Made by a program: the position numbers and the translations under genes. A DNA stretch of 64,000 bases from Lepturacanthus savala (taxonomy: Eukaryota > Chordata > Actinopteri > Scombriformes > Trichiuridae): assembly GCA_030544235.1 (NCBI GenBank), contig CM060463.1, forward strand, positions 23,182,190-23,246,189, read 5' to 3'. Under the pieces are notes generated by a model. It made no database searches and was not told where the DNA came from. It saw nothing but the letters and a program-made list of their open reading frames with translations. Shown here one piece after another: positions 57,694 to 64,000 of the stretch; the first letter of the stretch is position 1, and the number at the start of each line of letters is the position of its first letter.

Positions 57694-60539
57694 CGATGCC
57701 TGAGCAGTGTCTCAAACTTGCCACTGTGTCAACTCCGTCCTGAGGTTTCCCCTACAGCTGGATGCCAGAACAACCTTTTAAAAATAACACGATCTCTTGA
57801 TATATATGATGCCCTTATGTGGACAGGCTGATGCAATGTGTGCCGAGCCTCTGCATGTGATGTTTTTGGCTTGTGTGCAGTTAGACACCGTATAGTCACC
57901 TATGGGGATCTAGAAGGGTGCCAAGTTGGGAAAACCTACTCAGTTTACAGATCATGGTTTGTGTGCATGTAAGCGTGTATGTGTGTGTGCGCGTGCGCAA
58001 ACACGGGACGGAATGTGACAAAAGTCCTGAATTTATTGCTACAGATTATTTTCTGGTGTGACTCATCAAACTCTGGGAGTTTAAGGAGATTATAAACAGA
58101 GCTTCCCCACATCACGGTCATATCTAAAGAGAGAAAGGTCAAGTGCACACTTGAGTTTTTTTGACACCATCATGACTTGATTAATTATGCATAGAAAAGG
58201 ATTTGTTTATTTATTGGTAATATCCTAGGGAGTTGACAATCAGTGGCCCACAAAATTAAAAGTGGATGACGTCATATTATAATGTTGGATGGACTGGCTA
58301 TGATGACCTTGGTGTGACCAGACCTCAGAGCCACACATGTACACAGCAGCAGTGAGTCTAAAAAAAGAGATCCTGTTGTTTCTGTTGCTGCTTTGGCATA
58401 CTATGTTTCACTTTTAATTTATTATAACTGTTTTTTAATTACAATTTGAAATGCGTAACTGTGTCATGGTCTTCTTCTTTCATATTGATCCTTTATGACT
58501 GAATAGAATTTTAAAGGACGGTCACTTGAAGAATCGTGATGAATCCATTTATTATATAATTATTGCTTATAAAATGAGCTCAGCTGTGCTCAACTCCACT
58601 GGCTGGCTTTTGGATATTTTTTTCTGGAATTGTAATCCCTACAATGCAGTAAGTCATTTGTGCGTATGAATTTAGACCTGCATGGTGTGAAGCATTTACA
58701 GAAATAATTACTTGCACTTGAGAGGACATACATAACTAATGTCAATATGTCTAAAACCCTGGCTGCAGCCCTAATAAACAGCAACCTGCTGGTTTGGACT
58801 AATGCTGGCAAAAATGTCCATGTCCTCCATCTGGAGTTTTGCTTATTGGGCAGTGAGTAATTTGCAATCTAACTTAAATGCTGAGAGAGTAAAAGAGGTT
58901 TCCAGTTTTCAACTGTGTCAAATGATAATTTATGTAACAACTGCATAGCAGCAAGCTTATAAAACAATTTGTCAAAATATCTTTGATAACCACAGAAAAT
59001 TTGTTTTTAAACAAAGGGTTAAACAAAAAAATAATAACCGACAGGATCTGTTCATTCATAAAGAAAATCATGCAGCTGAAGAGTCTCCTACATAGGAAAT
59101 TGTAACGGCAAACCATTGTTTGTGTCAGCTTAAGTGCGTGTGTCTGCTAACGATGGATGGATGAAGATAAGACAAAAGCAAAGGTCGTGAACGCTGTCTC
59201 TGTGGGAAAAGGTTTGCTACAAAGCTGTCTGATATTGGTCTCCTTTAGGGGATAACAAGGCTGTGCCAAAATCCACACCACGTTATTGCTTCCATCAAAT
59301 GATTTAAAACTGCACAAAGCTCAGTGCTTTTCGCCGTGGGCAAGTTGACTCTGTTTAAGCTGAGTCCAGGGGAGACATGCCTCCATTACTTTTTGATGGT
59401 TATCTTCACGTAAAGGACGGGGTGAAACAAACATTTGACTCGGCAAACCACCCTTGATCTTCCTTTGCTGAATAATGTTGTCACATTTTTGACATAAAAA
59501 CACCCAAAATTACCAAATGTGGGTTAAGCGAGAGGTATTAATCAAAGGAACCATATCTTGAAAGTTATTGTTTAAGTAGCCTATTTGTGAATAAACCATT
59601 TTTCATTTTAATTAAAAATGTAACCATTTGCCTTTTATTAGACTGTTGATATTGGAAAGACAGACAAGAAACAAGGGAAGGAGACCAAGGATTGTTTAAA
59701 CACGAGAAAAAACAATACCACCATTAAGAGAAATCTATCAGTCATGAGGTGTGAGTACGTGTTAAACATTTAAAGGCAATAATAGGACGAAGAACTGAAT
59801 TATGTGATGATAGATGCTTTGTCAATATGAACCCTTCATGTGTTTTGCTGCTATTAGTGCAAGCAGATCTTACAAAAGGTCTTTTTGAAGCGATTTAAAT
59901 ATTAACTTTCAGGTATTTGATAACCTCCTTAGTTAAACCAACGATCATTTAGCTTTTCAGCTCTTGAAAAATGTATTTATAGGATGCATATGTTCATTTT
60001 CAAGACTCTTTCAGAATGCACTTACAATGAATGACTGTGTGGTGATGAAGTGCATTTGAAGGGGATCTTTTAGTAGCCTTTATGAACCATATAAACAAAG
60101 TGAGGAAAACCTCTTTCAATGTTCATATGACCACCTGTGTTCTTTTAAGACACACTTGAAAAATTATGAATCTATCTTTTAATTTGAAATTACATTTAGC
60201 TGATTTCAGCCTCTAAAACCTGTGTTAAAATTTATTGCGTAGGTCTAAACTTTAGCTGGGATGCTTTGCATTTGCATTTGTATTGTCAGACAGAGGTGGA
60301 GTCTGCTGGTTATTTAAATACCAGTCAGACGTGGATTTCAACACAGGACGAATAACTCCATCTCTTCTTAAGAGGATTACACATTTGATAATAGAACAGA
60401 AACATGTGCTTGGCCTCTGTGCATCCTGATCTCAAAACAACAGCTTGATTCTGAAATTTGAAAGGCAGAGGACACCGGTAAGAAAACTTGGTTGATTTAA
60501 AGAATAATCATCATGTTAAGAATACTTCACAAAGTACCT
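57694..60539. other. tusc2 3' UTR and intergenic sequence
   Basis: Plus-strand AATAAA words occur near 58772 and 59590, so the tusc2 UTR end is uncertain. I see no exon, RNA gene or recognised element. Confidence 0.4.
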
Positions 60540-60544
60540 ATACA

Positions 60545-60665
60545 TGTATATAAAACATATGTTCAACAACAATGTATTAAGTACATTCACTCAAGTACTG
60601 TACCTGAGTACAGTTTTGAGGTACTTTATTTGAGTATTTCTATTTTTAACTACATTATACATCTA
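60545..60665. repeat. Fragment of a common fish hAT-type repeat
   Basis: Reads TACATTCACTCAAGTACTGT then TGAGGTACTTTATTTGAG, words typical of the ends of a widespread fish repeat. Only one end is recognisable. Confidence 0.45.
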
Positions 60666-60851
60666 TACTGAAGATTGTCTTTTTTGTTCAGAATTTTGGG
60701 AAATTTTCACCAAATTGAATTCATTATCAAGGGTAAGTAAACTTTATTTATTTCTTTATTAACTTACTTTCTTACTTATTCCTAGTTCATACAACCTAAT
60801 GGAGTCCCATTGACTTACACAGCACGAAACTATCCTGAGACTATGTTTACA

Positions 60852-62395
<1,544 letters not shown>

Positions 62396-62424
62396 AGAAA
62401 GAAGAGCGAAGTTGAGCAGTGGTC

Positions 62425-63601
62425 ATGGAGGCTTTATGTCACACTCTCCTCTCTGCAACTGGCAAGCTGCCTTGGTTTCTTCTGACTGTGTTAGCATCAT
62501 GGACAGCCTTGTGTTCTGCAGATATAAAGCAGACAAGATGGCCATTATATTCCCAGAAGCCTATTCTTCTGGCCTGGAATGCCCCAACACAGGAATGTGC
62601 CCCACGACATAGCGTTACTTTATCCTTGGGCCAGTTTGACATTGTAGCATCCCCCAATGAGGGCTTTGTCCGGCAGAACCTCACTATCTTCTACAAGGAC
62701 CGTCTTGGCCTGTATCCCTATTATGACCACAACGGCAACGCCGTGAACGGAGGCCTTCCACAGCTCGCCAGCCTCACTCAGCACTACGAAAAGATGCCCG
62801 AAGGTGTGCAGAAATACATACGCGAGCCAGACGCGAAAGGTTTAGCTGTTATTGACTGGGAGGAGTGGCGCCCGTTGTGGATCCGAAATTGGAACATTAA
62901 GGATATCTATCGAAGTAAATCCCGTGAAATGGTGGCCAAAAAGAACCCCACGTGGACCCCTGAGCAAGTGGCAAAAGTCGCGCAGCAGGAATTCGAGCTC
63001 TCTGCTCGGAAATTCATGCTTGAGACTCTGAAACTGGCAAAGAATCTGAGACCCAATCAACTCTGGGGCTTCTACCTGTTTCCAGATTGTTACAACCACG
63101 ACTACAGGAGCGACCTGAAAAGCTACACAGGCCGCTGCCCCGCCGTGGATATGTCCCGCAACGATCAACTCAACTGGTTGTGGATGGAATGCACGGCGCT
63201 CTTCCCATCCATATACATGGGTTCCGTGCTAAGCTCCACCAAGTCCGGGCGCCTGTTTGTCCGAAACAGGGTGAAGGAGGCGATGCGCCTGGCGTCGGTT
63301 GGGGACGGCCTGGCACGCCCTGTGTTTGTTTATACCCGACCCACGTACATGAATCAGATGACCCTCCTGACTGAGGTCAGTTGGCTAAGGCAGCGTTTAC
63401 ACGAGCGCATGAGGCTCATTACTTCATCATTTATCTCGGTGCGGTTATTATATTTTAACTATTGATTCATCTGAATGTGCTCAGCTGACCTGTGTGTAAA
63501 TGTTTTTGTAGATGGATCTGGTCTCCTCCATCGGTGAGAGTGTTGCGCTGGGAGCGGCGGGCGTTATCTTCTGGGGGGACACGTCCTATGCCAGCAACGA
63601 C
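62425..63601 (+). CDS. hyal2: Hyaluronidase, HYAL2-type (5' part, truncated by the window edge)
   Basis: Glycoside hydrolase family 56 enzyme that cuts hyaluronan; HYAL2 is GPI-anchored or lysosomal in mammals. Exons 62425-63375 and 63512-63601 give residues 1-347, with further exons beyond the edge. The start MEALCHTLLS follows a splice acceptor, and a hydrophobic segment (residues about 15-30) forms a signal peptide. The catalytic Asp-x-Glu is VIDWEEW with D144 and E146. Other family landmarks: AWNAPTQEC, SPNEGFV, NLTIFYKDRLGLYP (with a glycosylation sequon at N85), LWGFYLFPDCYNHDY, CTALFPSIY and GAAGVIFWGD. It resembles human HYAL2 more than HYAL1 or HYAL3, and sits beside tusc2 as HYAL2 does in human. 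Intron begins at 63602. Confidence 0.92.
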
Positions 63602-64000
63602 GTAAGTGTCACACCTTCCCCGCTTGTTTGATGCTGAAAAGCCTGTTGCTAAGGCCCTAACTACATGAATCTATATATATATTTTAGTTTTTTTATCCAC
63701 ACTTTTTTTCTATCCAATTCCGCCTCTGAACCACACCAACATAGTATTCATCTGGAGATTTGTCAAACCGGATAAGTGGAGAGATTCCAAAATATCAGAA
63801 GTAGATTCAAAACGATGACCATGGTGGACGATGACCATGGTGGACACGTCTGAGGTTTATGAGGTTTATGCAGGTATTATCAGCCACTACTGGCCTGGCA
63901 TGCTATTGCAGGCTTTTAGCCATCATATTCGTGTTGAGGTCTCCCTGTCGTCTGAGATGTTGTTCAATCCGCGTGTGGAAGGAGGACTGGCGGATGAAAA
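63602..64000 (+). other. Intron of the hyaluronidase gene to the window edge
   Basis: Begins with GTAAGTG. It contains a short direct repeat near 63814-63845 (GATGACCATGGTGGAC twice) and no exon. Confidence 0.6.

Noticed and set aside
62419..62424. Start of hyal2 at the upstream GTG
   Set aside because: The real ATG is at 62425 and yields a proper signal peptide; GTG starts are not expected in a vertebrate secreted enzyme.

Overview
This window is vertebrate nuclear DNA, most likely from a teleost fish (probably a spiny-rayed species). The genes are split by introns with ordinary GT-AG junctions. Their proteins match vertebrate families along their whole length but differ from the mammalian forms. 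The interspersed repeats are ones typical of ray-finned fish: Tc1-like elements, hAT-type miniature elements and an APE-type LINE. There are no operons, ribosome binding sites, CRISPR arrays or recognisable tRNA or rRNA genes. Family assignments come from remembered protein similarity; no database search was run.

Layout. 1-2100: first coding exon of a bassoon-type presynaptic scaffold gene on the minus strand, continuing off the left edge. About 4.6-15.4 kb: bap1 (ubiquitin hydrolase), minus strand, 17 coding exons. About 16.2-35.15 kb: rad54l2/ARIP4 (SNF2 ATPase), plus strand, 21 coding exons, head-to-head with bap1. Its intron at 20487-25076 carries a full-length LINE with an intact 1059-codon ORF. 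About 36.4-38.4 kb: cyb561d2, minus strand. 38.6-44.2 kb: a repeat-filled gap with a nearly intact Tc1-like transposon. About 44.2-53.8 kb: rassf1, plus strand, with separate A-type and C-type first exons. About 54.5-57.7 kb: tusc2, plus strand. 62.4-64.0 kb: the 5' half of a hyal2-type hyaluronidase gene, cut by the right edge.

The gene set (bsn, bap1, rad54l2, cyb561d2, rassf1, tusc2, hyal2) corresponds to human 3p21, so this is a conserved but rearranged block. In human, nprl2 and zmynd10 lie between cyb561d2 and rassf1. I see neither here, and the space is occupied by transposons. The genes share no single pathway: bap1 and rad54l2 act on chromatin, rassf1 and tusc2 are growth-restraining or signalling proteins, cyb561d2 is a membrane haem reductase, hyal2 degrades hyaluronan and bassoon organises synapses.

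The strongest observations are: the intact LINE with an 11-bp target duplication starting at the base after a miniature element; the recognisable RASSF1C-type alternative first exon; a three-fold 20-bp repeat of ETS-like sites in the bap1/rad54l2 intergenic promoter; two perfect 18-bp snap-back palindromes in introns; and a promoter-like near-palindrome in the rad54l2 3' UTR. I found no clearly new biological system.
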